Source: Novosphingobium sp. Chol11
Lineage (GTDB): Bacteria; Pseudomonadota; Alphaproteobacteria; Sphingomonadales; Sphingomonadaceae
Assembly: GCA_945906105.1 (NCBI GenBank)
Contig: CAMDQO010000008.1
Coordinates: 47,751-111,750, forward strand
DNA length: 64,000 nt
Direction: 5' to 3'
The translations under genes were made by a program, and so were the position numbers. The notes under the pieces were generated by a model that saw nothing but the letters and a program-made list of their open reading frames with translations, was not told the origin of the DNA and ran no database searches. Shown one piece after another: positions 45,779 to 54,463 of this stretch. How positions within the stretch are numbered: the first letter of the stretch is position 1; the number at the start of each line of letters is the position of its first letter.

Positions 45779-46593
45779 GCAGAGGCTCCGTAATCGGCGG
45801 GATCAAAAGTGCCGCGAAACGATTCCACCGCAGGGCCAGTCATGGTGATGCGGTTTTCCGCCGACCAGCTGATAGTGAGATCGCCGCCTTGCAGCGACAC
45901 AGTCACTTTCCGATCCACCAGGCCGCGCCGCATTGCCGCAATGGCGCTGGCGCAGGCACCAGTGCCGCAAGCCCGGGTTTCCCCGACGCCGCGTTCCCAT
46001 ACGCGCAGTCTGATCCCGTTACGCGAGGTTACTTCGGCGATATTGACGTTGACCCGATCGGGGAACAGCGGATCGTGTTCAATCAGAGGGCCGATCCGGG
46101 CAAGGTCCACCGTATCGCAATCGCCCACGAAAAACACCACATGCGGATTGCCGACATTGATCGCTGCGGGGCTTTCAAAGTCTTCCCAGCCGACCGGCAT
46201 GGACAGCGTATCCATGGCATAGGCCAGCGGAATGGCATCCCAGCCGAAACGCGGCTCACCCATGTCCACAGCGATGCCGCCATCGACGGGTGTGGAGGCC
46301 AGCACCCCGGCCAATGTCTCGATCCGGGCAGGCGCTCCTTCCAGCAGGCCAACCGCGCGGGTGGCATTGCCGCAGGCTTCTACCTCGCCGCCATCAGCAT
46401 TGAATATCCGCATTTTGAGATCGGCAATGGCAGATGTTTCGAGCAGGATCAGCTGATCGCAGCCGATGCCGGTCTTGCGGTCAGCCAGCGCCGCCGCCAG
46501 CGGCTGTGTCATCGTGGGCACAACATGGCTGCGCGCATCGAGCACGACGAAATCGTTGCCTAAGCCGTGCATCTTGATGAAGGGGACACCCAT
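45775..46593 (-). CDS. dapF: Diaminopimelate epimerase
   Basis: A 272-residue cofactor-free racemase that converts LL- to meso-diaminopimelate for lysine and peptidoglycan. The two catalytic cysteines are Cys74 in EACGNATRAVG and Cys209 in ETRACGTGACAS. FIKMHGLGNDFVVLD starts the family region. First gene of the operon; overlaps mtaB (ATGA). Confidence 0.96.
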   Translation of the reverse strand: MGVPFIKMHGLGNDFVVLDARSHVVPTMTQPLAAALADRKTGIGCDQLILLETSAIADLKMRIFNADGGEVEACGNATRAVGLLEGAPARIETLAGVLASTPVDGGIAVDMGEPRFGWDAIPLAYAMDTLSMPVGWEDFESPAAINVGNPHVVFFVGDCDTVDLARIGPLIEHDPLFPDRVNVNIAEVTSRNGIRLRVWERGVGETRACGTGACASAIAAMRRGLVDRKVTVSLQGGDLTISWSAENRITMTGPAVESFRGTFDPADYGASA

Positions 46594-46641
46594 GGTGGCG
46601 GCTCTAGGCGGCCAGCGGGTTAGCGTCCAGAGGGGATAGGC

Positions 46642-48327
46642 TCAGGCGGTTTTCGCCTGGAGCACGACATCCTCATTTTGCACGGGCGGCCGATCAAAGC
46701 AGCCAACCTCACGCATCAGTCCCTGGCCTTGGAGCAACTCCTCAATTTCCCGTCCGCACGCCGGCCTGCCATAAAGATAGCCCTGAGCCTTGAATTCGCC
46801 GAGCTTGCGCAAATCCTCCATCACTTCGCGATTTTCCACGCCCTCGGCAGCGATCGGCAGGCCAAGCCCTGTGCCCAGTGCGGTGATGGCTTGGACAATG
46901 GTCAGGCTATCGGCGTTATTTGACAGGGTGGCGATGAAGCTGCGGTCGATCTTGATTCGGTCAAAGGGCAGCGAGCGCAGCTGTGAAAGCGAGCTGTAGC
47001 CGGTGCCGAAATCATCAAGGCTGATGGTGATGCCTTGATTCTTGAGACTGGTGATCAGCGAACGAACCAGCCCGATATTTTCATGCAGACAGGATTCGGT
47101 AATTTCGATCTCCAGCCGGCTTGGCGGGAAATTGGCCTCGACCAGAATGCGCAATAGCTTTTGCGAAAACCACGGGTCGCGCAGCTGGATCGGCGAAATA
47201 TTGACCGATAGAGTCAGCGAGGAATCCCACGATTTGGCATCCTGCAGCGCCTGCCGGATAACGCATTCTGAAAGATCGCCAATCACGCCGATTTCCTCAG
47301 CAATCGGGATGAAGATGTCCGGCCCGATCAGCCCCAGTTCGGGCGATTGCCAGCGGGCGAGCATTTCAAAACCGGTAATCATTCCGGTCTCGAGATCTAC
47401 CTGCTGTTCGTAGAATGGCACGAATTCGCCAAAGCCGATGCCGTTGCGAATCCCTGCCTCCAGCTCGCTGCGGAACCGCAGTTCGCTCTCCATCTGCGCC
47501 TCGAACCAGTAATAGCGGTTCTTGCCGGCCTTTTTGGCGTGATACATGGCAATATCAGCCATATGCATCAGTTGCTGGGCATCATTGGGCTTGCCGCTAT
47601 CATAGTCTGACCGGGCGATACCGACTGAAGCAGACAGGCCTTCGAGCTTGATTCCTGAAACTTCGATGGGGGCACGGACCAGGTCGATCAATTGCGCGGC
47701 GATGCGATCAGCGAACTCTGGCCGGGCCGGATCAAAAGGTATGACGCAGGCAAATTCGTCCCCGCCTAGCCGTGCCAACAGTGCATGTTTGGGCAGGAGG
47801 CCGCGCATGCGCTGCGTGCATTCGCGCAGCACGGCATCACCTGCAGCATGGCCGTTGCAATCGTTGAGCCGCTTGAAATTATCAAGATCGACCATGATCA
47901 TGGCGATCTGTTCGCCGCGCGCCGAGCAGGCCAAACGCAGATCGTCGGTTATCGGGCTGATCGCACGGCGATTGAGGCAGCCGGTGAGCGGATCGGTTTC
48001 GGCCATTTCACGCGCCTGTGTTTCAGCACGGCCACGGGTCTCCACCTCCTCGCTGAGGTCACGATAACGCCTCCAGCCGAAGATGATCAGGGCAATATTG
48101 AGCAGCAGGGCATTGGTCAGCAATCGGTCAGGCGGCAGCCCCACGCCTTGCAGCGATCGGACGATCTGCGGCATGACATTGCCACCGGTGCCGATGAACA
48201 TGATAATCGCCGCCATCGAAATGCCGAGCACGACAACGTCCCTGCCGGTTTGATCCAGGCCGGTTTTATCCAGCTGGACGTCCTCAGAATTCTTCTGGCT
48301 TTTATCAAATAACCAATTGCGCACCAC
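46642..48327 (-). CDS. Membrane GGDEF-EAL c-di-GMP enzyme
   Basis: A 561-residue protein with two N-terminal membrane helices (about 31-52 and 70-86), a GGDEF domain (about 105-270) and an EAL domain (about 285-535). GGDEF is intact at 188-192; no RxxD inhibitory site is visible just before it. The EAL domain keeps its metal and catalytic residues: FEMLARW, NISPIQL, EITESCL, LDDFGTGYSS, IKIDRSF and AEGVEN. It could therefore both make and degrade c-di-GMP. No sensory domain is recognisable. Monocistronic. Confidence 0.93.
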   Translation of the reverse strand: MVRNWLFDKSQKNSEDVQLDKTGLDQTGRDVVVLGISMAAIIMFIGTGGNVMPQIVRSLQGVGLPPDRLLTNALLLNIALIIFGWRRYRDLSEEVETRGRAETQAREMAETDPLTGCLNRRAISPITDDLRLACSARGEQIAMIMVDLDNFKRLNDCNGHAAGDAVLRECTQRMRGLLPKHALLARLGGDEFACVIPFDPARPEFADRIAAQLIDLVRAPIEVSGIKLEGLSASVGIARSDYDSGKPNDAQQLMHMADIAMYHAKKAGKNRYYWFEAQMESELRFRSELEAGIRNGIGFGEFVPFYEQQVDLETGMITGFEMLARWQSPELGLIGPDIFIPIAEEIGVIGDLSECVIRQALQDAKSWDSSLTLSVNISPIQLRDPWFSQKLLRILVEANFPPSRLEIEITESCLHENIGLVRSLITSLKNQGITISLDDFGTGYSSLSQLRSLPFDRIKIDRSFIATLSNNADSLTIVQAITALGTGLGLPIAAEGVENREVMEDLRKLGEFKAQGYLYGRPACGREIEELLQGQGLMREVGCFDRPPVQNEDVVLQAKTA

Positions 48328-48441
48328 AAACCCCTGCTTTCGGTCCTCAGACCTTAAGTGGATGGCTCGTTGTCGGCTAAGGCGATGAAATAATGGTTAA
48401 GCATGCTGTAATTCTAATTCGATGATTTACCTGCACCTCGC

Positions 48442-49377
48442 CTATTTCTTCAAGCCGATCTCACGCAGGCGTTCTTGCAGGAAATCATCGGCAGTAATCG
48501 AGACTGGATAGCGATCAGGTCTATCGGGCGTGATGCATTGCGGCAGCGTCACAAAGGGGAAGTCGCTGCGTAGGTGCAGGAAATAGGGCATTGAATAACG
48601 GCTGAAACCGGTCCGTGCGCCTTCAGGATTGCGGACGCGGTGCGTGGTTGATGGCAGCACATGGTTGGTCAACCGTTGCAGCATGTCGCCAATGTTGATC
48701 ACCAGCGCATCCTTGGGCGGATTGGCCGGCATCCAGGTGCCATCCTTGGTCAGCAGTTCGAGGCCCGCTTCCTCGGCCCCGAGCAGCAGGGTGATCAGGT
48801 TGATATCTTCATGCGCCCCGGCACGGATCGCCTCACCACCGGTTGCCTCAAGCGGCGGGTAATGCAGCAGCCGCATCACTGAATTGCCCTGCTCAATCGC
48901 CGGATCGAACCAGTGCTCGCCAATGCCGAGATATGTGGCAATGCGCGACAAGATGATCGCGCCGGTTTCATCGAAGGCCTGATATAGCGCCTCGAAAGTT
49001 TCGCGAAAACCGTCAGGCCGGGCGGGCCAGACATTGGGCGGCATCGAAGCTGCCAGCGGGCTGCCTGCGGGCAAATCGCGGCCAACGTGCCAGAATTCCT
49101 TGAGGTCATGCGCCGTGGCACCCTTGGCAATTTCTGTGCCGAACGGGGTATAGCCGCGCGCACCGCTGATGTTCTCGATGAAATAGCTGCGTTTTTCCGC
49201 TTCGGGCAGCGCGAAGAATTCCGCCGTCAGCTGCCAGGCGCGATCAATCAGCGCCTGATCAATGCCGTGATCCTTGACCAGAGCGAAGCCGAAGTTTTTG
49301 AAACTATTGCCGATTTCTAGCGAAAATCGCGCAGGATCATCGGCGAGCGACAGGACCGGCAAAGATGAGAGGGGCAT
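48442..49377 (-). CDS. Isopenicillin N synthase-like 2-oxoglutarate/Fe(II) oxygenase
   Basis: A 311-residue non-heme iron oxygenase. The iron ligands appear in GAHEDINLITLLLG (His and Asp) and STTHRVRNP (His), and the 2-oxoglutarate-binding Arg in RYSMPYFLHL lies shortly after. The N-terminal DIOX_N region has FALVKDHGIDQALIDR. Substrate is unknown; bacterial members include ethylene-forming and pyrimidine or gibberellin-type enzymes. Divergent from the EVE gene. Confidence 0.88.
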   Translation of the reverse strand: MPLSSLPVLSLADDPARFSLEIGNSFKNFGFALVKDHGIDQALIDRAWQLTAEFFALPEAEKRSYFIENISGARGYTPFGTEIAKGATAHDLKEFWHVGRDLPAGSPLAASMPPNVWPARPDGFRETFEALYQAFDETGAIILSRIATYLGIGEHWFDPAIEQGNSVMRLLHYPPLEATGGEAIRAGAHEDINLITLLLGAEEAGLELLTKDGTWMPANPPKDALVINIGDMLQRLTNHVLPSTTHRVRNPEGARTGFSRYSMPYFLHLRSDFPFVTLPQCITPDRPDRYPVSITADDFLQERLREIGLKK

Positions 49378-49438
49378 ATTGGAATTGTCCGGAAGTTGGC
49401 GTTATGGCGCTGCTATAGCCGTTTCAGGATCAGCTGGC

Positions 49439-49900
49439 ATGACCAAAATCAATCCGTCCCCCCTGCCCGTCCTTTCGGTCCCGCCCGCACCCGCGCGCCT
49501 CTGGCTGATGAAGTCAGAACCCGATGCCTATAGCTGGGACGATCTGGTGGCTCAGGGTGAGGGCACCTGGGACGGGGTGCGCAATTACCGGGCGCGCAAC
49601 AATCTTCAGGCGATGGAAGTGGGCGATCTGGCGTTCTTCTATCACTCCAACATTGGCAAGGAGATCGTCGGCATCGTGCGGATCTCGGTGGCCGGGCTTC
49701 CCGATCCCACCGACGATACCGGGCGCTGGGCGGCGGTGAAGGTGAAGCCGGTGCGCAAGATCAAACGGCCCGTCACGCTAGCCCAGATCAAGGCCGAACC
49801 GGCGCTGGCGGCCACTGAAATGCTCACGCTGTCGCGACTTTCGGTCGCCGAAGTGCGGCCCGATGAATGGGCGAAGATTCTGGAAATGGCGGGCGAATAG
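49439..49900 (+). CDS. EVE domain-containing protein
   Basis: A 153-residue single-domain EVE protein (PUA-like fold). Conserved blocks are LWLMKSEPDAYSWDDL, WDGVRNYRARNNLQAM and AFFYHSN, followed by VGIVRISVAGLPDPT. EVE domains are thought to bind modified bases in DNA or RNA. The exact start is uncertain: ATG 49439 gives an extra 20-residue Pro-rich lead, and family homology begins around residue 21. Confidence 0.9.
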   Translation: MTKINPSPLPVLSVPPAPARLWLMKSEPDAYSWDDLVAQGEGTWDGVRNYRARNNLQAMEVGDLAFFYHSNIGKEIVGIVRISVAGLPDPTDDTGRWAAVKVKPVRKIKRPVTLAQIKAEPALAATEMLTLSRLSVAEVRPDEWAKILEMAGE

Positions 49901-50021
49901 CGCAACCTTTGCCATGGTTACTGTCCCGAAACGGGAGGCGCTGCCTTAACCACGATTTTTCGCGGTGCGCGATGGTAAAATCTTTGTAAACGACACTCCA
50001 CAACAAAAGGAGAAAAGGCCC

Positions 50022-50213
50022 GTGAGAAGAGCCTTGGTCGTTACCGATGAAGCTGCCCGCCACCCGTTCCTGATGAGCCTGCCGCCGCATGTGCGCCGCA
50101 GCTCGCTGCCTGTGCCGGTGCGCCAGCCATGGCGGCTCAATACACAGGACGCCAAAGATTTCCTGATCGCTTATTGCGCCTGCTTCGTTTGCGTATCGGC
50201 TTTTTTCAGCTGA
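50022..50213 (+). CDS. Small hypothetical protein, 63 residues
   Basis: It begins with GTG at 50022 after AAGGAGAAAAGG, a strong ribosome site. The peptide is MRRALVVTDEAARHPFLMSL followed by a Pro/Arg-rich middle and a hydrophobic C-terminus (FLIAYCACFVCVSAFF). Family unknown; a membrane-tethered small protein is suggested by the tail. Its stop overlaps the end of the convergent MFS gene by 8 bases. Coding looks likely because of the ribosome site and GC pattern, but is not proven. Confidence 0.55.
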   Translation: MRRALVVTDEAARHPFLMSLPPHVRRSSLPVPVRQPWRLNTQDAKDFLIAYCACFVCVSAFFS

Positions 50214-51519
50214 CCACTTTTGCCGCGCATTCGCTCTTGTAGAGCAAGTGACCGAGCGCAGCGGAAATCACGCAAAGCACCGCGCTGAGCAGCACTTGCT
50301 CGGTCAGCGCCACGCCCGACCAGTTAAGCGCACCGCAGACCAGTGCGCCGATCACCATAGCTCCCGAATTGACGATATTGTTCGCCGCAATCGTCCGTGC
50401 GGTCTGCGATTTGTCAACGAATGTGGTCAGGAAAGCATAGAGCGGCACCACGAACATGCCCCCCGCCACGGCGATTCCCAGCAGCGAGAGCAACAGCGGA
50501 ATGGCCAGCGGTTCGGCAAGGAAAGTGCTGACATTGAGCAGGCCGCCCGCAGGCGCATAAGTCCAACTGTGGCAGACCCAATAAAAGCACACGACAAAAA
50601 AGCCCATGAACAGCACCGACGGGCTGGAATAGCGCGCTGAAACCGTGCCCTTGAGCAGCGCATTGATCGAGATCGAGCCGATCGCCACACCGACCGAGAA
50701 TATCACCAGGAACAGGCTCGCCACTTCCTTGCTCGCTGACAGCACATTCTTGGCGAGCGGGGGAAACTGGATGAACAGCACGGTGCCAACCACCCAGAAA
50801 AAGCTGATGGCGATGATCGCCTCGAACACGCGGCGATCGCTGGTGGTGTTGCGCACCAGTTTTATCGAGCTGCGCCAGACGTTAAAATCGAGCTTCTCGG
50901 GCGCTTGCTGCGGCGGAGCAGAGGGCACTTGCCGTCCGGTAAAATAGCCGAGAATCGCGGTGAGCACGACGAGGATGGCGGCATATTCGACCTCGATCCA
51001 GCCCGCCAGGATCGTGCCTGAAAGGATGGCGATATAGGTTCCGGCCTCGACCAGCCCGGTGCCTGCCAGCACCTCTTCGGGGCGCAGGTGCTGGGGCAGG
51101 ATGGCATATTTGATCGGGCCGAAGAAGGTGGAATGCACCCCCATGGCAAACAGCGCCGCCAGCATCAGCGGAATGGCAAAGCTGGTCACCGCCATGCCCT
51201 GCCACGCCATCAGCAGGCCAGCAGCGCCGACCAGCATGATCAGGATTTCGCAGAATTTGACCATGCGAATGATCGGCGCCTTGTCGCGCATATCGGCCAA
51301 CTGGCCCGAGAGCGCCGAGAGCAGGACAAAGGGAATGATGAACAACGCCGAGGCAATAGCGCTGAACTTCGCCTCCTCTGCGGGCGAGCTATAGAAGTTG
51401 TAAACGACGAACAGCACCATCGCGTTCTTGAACAGATTGTCATTGAACGCGCCGAGCAGCTGGGTGATGAACAGCGGCAGGAAGCGCCGCGAACGCACCA
51501 GGTGTGTGGAAGTTGTCAT
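50206..51519 (-). CDS. MFS transporter, lysophospholipid transporter-like
   Basis: A 437-residue protein of about 12 helices. It begins RRFLPLFITQLLGAFNDNLFKNAM, the signature of the LplT-like branch that flips lysophospholipids inward across the inner membrane. GPIKYAILPQHLRPEEVLAGTGLVEAGTY is also conserved. The acyltransferase often fused or adjacent in other bacteria is not visible here. ATG 51519 is preferred to an upstream frame at 51552. Confidence 0.85.
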   Translation of the reverse strand: MTTSTHLVRSRRFLPLFITQLLGAFNDNLFKNAMVLFVVYNFYSSPAEEAKFSAIASALFIIPFVLLSALSGQLADMRDKAPIIRMVKFCEILIMLVGAAGLLMAWQGMAVTSFAIPLMLAALFAMGVHSTFFGPIKYAILPQHLRPEEVLAGTGLVEAGTYIAILSGTILAGWIEVEYAAILVVLTAILGYFTGRQVPSAPPQQAPEKLDFNVWRSSIKLVRNTTSDRRVFEAIIAISFFWVVGTVLFIQFPPLAKNVLSASKEVASLFLVIFSVGVAIGSISINALLKGTVSARYSSPSVLFMGFFVVCFYWVCHSWTYAPAGGLLNVSTFLAEPLAIPLLLSLLGIAVAGGMFVVPLYAFLTTFVDKSQTARTIAANNIVNSGAMVIGALVCGALNWSGVALTEQVLLSAVLCVISAALGHLLYKSECAAKVVS

Positions 51520-51629
51520 GCAGTTTCTGAAGCATCCCCGTTGCGCGCCCAACCCTAGCGACTGTGGATCAAGTCACAAGTCCACTATACGCTCTTTTTT
51601 ACAGGCAAGTTACTCGCTATGCCCCTGTC

Positions 51630-52181
51630 ATGCTGACGCTTCCCAACATCCTCACCCTCTCGCGAATTTTCGCGGTTCCCTTGCTGGTGGCACTGATCTG
51701 GTGGCCGGAATGGCATACGGGCTATTTGATCGGCTGGGTGGTTTACAGCCTGATGGGAATTACGGATTTCTTCGACGGCTATCTTGCCCGTTCGCAAAAT
51801 TCTGTGAGCAAACTCGGCCAGTTCCTCGATCCGATTGCCGACAAGATCATGATTGCGGCGGTGATCCTGATTCTGGTGGCCAACAAAGATATCAGGGGCC
51901 TTGATGTGATCGCGGCGCTGGTGATCCTGCTGCGTGAGATCGCAGTTTCGGGTCTGCGCGAATTTCTGGCCGGTTTGCGCGTATCGGTGCCAGTATCACA
52001 ACTCGCCAAGTGGAAGACGACACTGCAGATCATCGCGCTGGGCGCGCTGATACTGGCGAATGGTACGCCAGACTGGGCGCTGCCCTATCAGGTTGGCATC
52101 GTTTCGCTGTGGGGCGCGGCCGTGCTGACGCTGATCACCGGCTGGGATTACCTTCGCGTTGGCCTCAAACACATGGATTGA
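51630..52181 (+). CDS. pgsA: CDP-diacylglycerol--glycerol-3-phosphate 3-phosphatidyltransferase
   Basis: A 183-residue inner-membrane enzyme making phosphatidylglycerol phosphate. The CDP-alcohol motif runs from about residue 55: TDFFDGYLAR then GQFLDPIADK, with all four aspartates. Four or five helices. It starts MLTLPNILTLSRI, typical of PgsA. It competes for CDP-diacylglycerol with PssA. Divergent from the MFS gene by 110 bases. Confidence 0.94.
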   Translation: MLTLPNILTLSRIFAVPLLVALIWWPEWHTGYLIGWVVYSLMGITDFFDGYLARSQNSVSKLGQFLDPIADKIMIAAVILILVANKDIRGLDVIAALVILLREIAVSGLREFLAGLRVSVPVSQLAKWKTTLQIIALGALILANGTPDWALPYQVGIVSLWGAAVLTLITGWDYLRVGLKHMD

Positions 52182-52252
52182 TCGGCCGTGGATTGCTTCG
52201 GTTTTAGAGTTTTTCCATTTTGCATTGGTCACAAAAACCGTGAGCCACAAAA

Positions 52253-52361
52253 CCGTTCGTCCCGAGCGCAGTCGAGGGATTTGTTCGAGCGGAGCCGAGA
52301 ACTTCAGCGTTGTGGGCCTCGACTACGCTCGGCCATCCCTCGACTGCGTTCGGGACGAACG
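52253..52361. repeat. 28-bp inverted repeat, sphingomonad-type dispersed element
   Basis: The arms at 52253-52280 and 52334-52361 match as inverted repeats at 27 of 28 positions, starting CCGTTCGTCCCGAGCGCAG. The 53-base interior holds further partly complementary GC-rich tracts (CGAGCGGAGCC and the GACTACGCTCGGCC region). Such CGTTCGTCCCGAG tracts are, to my knowledge, widely dispersed between genes in sphingomonads. It may act as a bidirectional mRNA end. Confidence 0.8.
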
Positions 52362-52456
52362 GACTTGAGGTGATTCAATCCTATGCGGGAAGCCTTCAGT
52401 CCTCGCGATGATGATCTCGCATCAAAATTCCTCAATTGCAGCGCAACAGGGAAGCT

Positions 52457-52543
52457 AGAGCATCGTGCGATAAATCTGCACCACCTGCCCTCTCCCCGGT
52501 GGGGAGAGGGGATAAGCGATTCAGATTTTACGCACGATGTTCT
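52457..52543. repeat. Nested palindrome, MITE-like
   Basis: Outer arms of 22 bases (52457-52478 and 52522-52543) are inverted copies at 19 of 22 positions. Inside lies a perfect 10-base stem CCCTCTCCCC / GGGGAGAGGG (52488-52497 and 52501-52510). The 87-base size and terminal inverted repeats resemble a small non-autonomous mobile element, but no target duplication is clear. Confidence 0.65.
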
Positions 52544-52551
52544 AAGTACGT

Positions 52552-53493
52552 TCAGATCGCGGGAAGTTCCGTCTCAGGCGCTGCCTTTTCCACCGATGGC
52601 TCAGTGCCGAGCGCCTTCTTTGCACTATCCGCACTGTTGGCTTGTGCCGTGCTCTGCGCATCATCGGGCGTAGGCGCGGTGGTGATGGTATTTTCCGGCG
52701 CTGATGTCGGTGCCTCGGCGCTGTTCTGGAACTGCATCGAAGTGACCTGACCGCCAGCATCGGCGCGCGTTGCCAGACCGCCGTAGGAACCGGTCGGCTC
52801 GGTAATGCGCGAACTTGTGTTTCCGGTGATGCCGTGGGCAAAGACCGAGGCAAAGGCATTGCGCGACTTGGCTTTGGTGCGGGCCAGCGTCACGCCAACC
52901 GGCTTGACGGCTTTTTTGACCATGACTGGTGCCGGAGCACTGGTCTTGGCCACGGCGAGAACTGTGGGAGTCGATTTGATTTGCCGCGCTTCAGGAGCCT
53001 TTGCGGGCTTGACCGCTGATGGGCCAAAAGCGGGGCGAGGCAGTTCAATCCGCGCGACTTGCGGGCGAACCGTTTCGCTGCGTGCCAGAATTGCGCGCGG
53101 GGCAGGTGCTGCTGCCACTGCAATCGGCGCTCTTGTCGCAGGAGCCTTGGCAACCGGCGCGATTGCTGCGGGTTGGGCTTGCGGCACTGCGGCAACCGGC
53201 TTGGCAACAGCCAGCTGCACTTGCGGTTGAACGCGCGGAGTCTGAGGTTGCGCAGCGGTTTGCGCCGCTTGATCAGCTTGCTGGGAGACAACTGGGCGGA
53301 ACTGATAATCAGGCTTGGCAGCGGCAACCAGTGCCTCTTCCATCGCGGCATCTTCAACCATCACAGGCTTGTTGAGCATCTGGTTTGCTGCATAGATACC
53401 TATGCCGTCAGCAATCACCACACCGGCGGTGATGATCTTGAACCACTTGGCCTTGCTCGATTTTACCGTGCCCGATTTGCGCTGATTTCGCAT
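52552..53493 (-). CDS. Hypothetical Pro/Ala-rich membrane-anchored protein
   Basis: A 313-residue protein of unrecognised family. A basic N-terminus and one hydrophobic helix (about 17-36, WFKIITAGVVIADGIGIYA) are followed by some 270 residues dominated by Ala, Pro, Gln, Val and Thr. No catalytic motif is apparent. It reads as an inner-membrane anchor with a flexible periplasmic tail. Base composition is like its neighbours. Single gene, with repeats downstream. Confidence 0.7.
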   Translation of the reverse strand: MRNQRKSGTVKSSKAKWFKIITAGVVIADGIGIYAANQMLNKPVMVEDAAMEEALVAAAKPDYQFRPVVSQQADQAAQTAAQPQTPRVQPQVQLAVAKPVAAVPQAQPAAIAPVAKAPATRAPIAVAAAPAPRAILARSETVRPQVARIELPRPAFGPSAVKPAKAPEARQIKSTPTVLAVAKTSAPAPVMVKKAVKPVGVTLARTKAKSRNAFASVFAHGITGNTSSRITEPTGSYGGLATRADAGGQVTSMQFQNSAEAPTSAPENTITTAPTPDDAQSTAQANSADSAKKALGTEPSVEKAAPETELPAI

Positions 53494-53566
53494 GCCGAAT
53501 CCCCTTGTTAAGCGGGAAACCTATCATGAAGCTGATGGGCAACAATGGGGAAGCTTTTGGCCGAAA

Positions 53567-54463
53567 TCAGCCCGCTCGAAGCTCCTCGGCCAGCAGCCGG
53601 AACTCTTCACTGCGCGGGCTGTTCTTGCGCCATACCAGCGCAATCTCGCGGTTGGCGTTGTCACTTTTAAGCGGGCGGGCGACGACATTGGTGCCGTTCA
53701 AAATGCCAGCGTCAATCGCCATCTCGGGCAGCATGGTCAGGCCCAGGCCATTGTCGACCATCTGCACCAGCGTATGCAACGAAGTGCCGATCATCGTTGC
53801 CGAGGCGCGCAATTCTGGCCGGTTACAGGCGGCCAACGCGTGGTCTTTCAGGCAGTGACCGTCTTCGAGCAGCAGCAGTCGGCTTTCGTCGATTAGGTCT
53901 GGCGATATTTCAGCCGGAGGATCGCGGGGGTCATCTTTGGGGAAGGCGACGTAAAGTGCGTCGAGCTCAATCGTTTCCTTCTCCACTTCGCCGGTGGGAA
54001 AGGGCAGCGCCAGCAGCACGCAATCGGCGCGGCCATGGTGCAGCGATTCGATCGCCGCCGCACTGGTTTCCTCGCGCAGATAAAGCTTCAGGGCAGGCCG
54101 CTCACGGCGCAGGCGCGGCAGCATTCGCGGCAGCAGGAACGGGGCGATGGTGGGGATCACGCTCATCCGCAGGTCGCCCGAAAGCGGCTGACCAGCGGAC
54201 TGGATCATATCGCCCAGCTCCTCGGCTTCGCGCAACACACGGTGCGCCTTGGCTACCACCGCATTGCCCAGCGGGGTAAAGCGCACAGCGCGCTTGGTGC
54301 GTTCAACCAGCACTACACCCAGCAAGGTTTCCAGATCGCGCAGGCCCGCCGAAAGCGTCGATTGCGAAACAAAACAGGCCTCAGCCGCGCGCCCGAAATG
54401 CCCATGTTCATGCAGCGCCACAAGATACTGCAACTGCTTGAGCGTGGGCTGATGGACGGTCAT
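53567..54463 (-). CDS. oxyR: Hydrogen peroxide-inducible activator OxyR
   Basis: A 298-residue LysR-family regulator. The N-terminal helix-turn-helix (about 17-50) has HFGRAAEACFVSQSTLSAG. The redox pair is Cys204 and Cys213 (GHCLKDHALAAC), with the eight-residue spacing of E. coli OxyR Cys199/Cys208, so peroxide sensing by a disulfide is expected. Its start overlaps the rnd stop (ATGA), so the two are cotranscribed. Confidence 0.93.
   Translation of the reverse strand: MTVHQPTLKQLQYLVALHEHGHFGRAAEACFVSQSTLSAGLRDLETLLGVVLVERTKRAVRFTPLGNAVVAKAHRVLREAEELGDMIQSAGQPLSGDLRMSVIPTIAPFLLPRMLPRLRRERPALKLYLREETSAAAIESLHHGRADCVLLALPFPTGEVEKETIELDALYVAFPKDDPRDPPAEISPDLIDESRLLLLEDGHCLKDHALAACNRPELRASATMIGTSLHTLVQMVDNGLGLTMLPEMAIDAGILNGTNVVARPLKSDNANREIALVWRKNSPRSEEFRLLAEELRAG

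Larger units (their letters stand above)
52182..52551. other. 370-base intergenic region with two repeat structures and no gene
   Basis: No credible coding frame is seen. Most of the region is occupied by a long inverted repeat (52253-52361) and a nested palindrome (52457-52543), described separately. It separates pgsA from the Pro/Ala-rich protein gene on the opposite strand. Confidence 0.7.

Noticed and set aside
52539..52553. A second perfect GTTC-N7-GTTC (LexA-type) sequence
   Set aside because: It lies at the 3' end of the gene at 52552-53493 and within the arm of a repeat, with no gene start downstream on either strand. It is probably a chance match.
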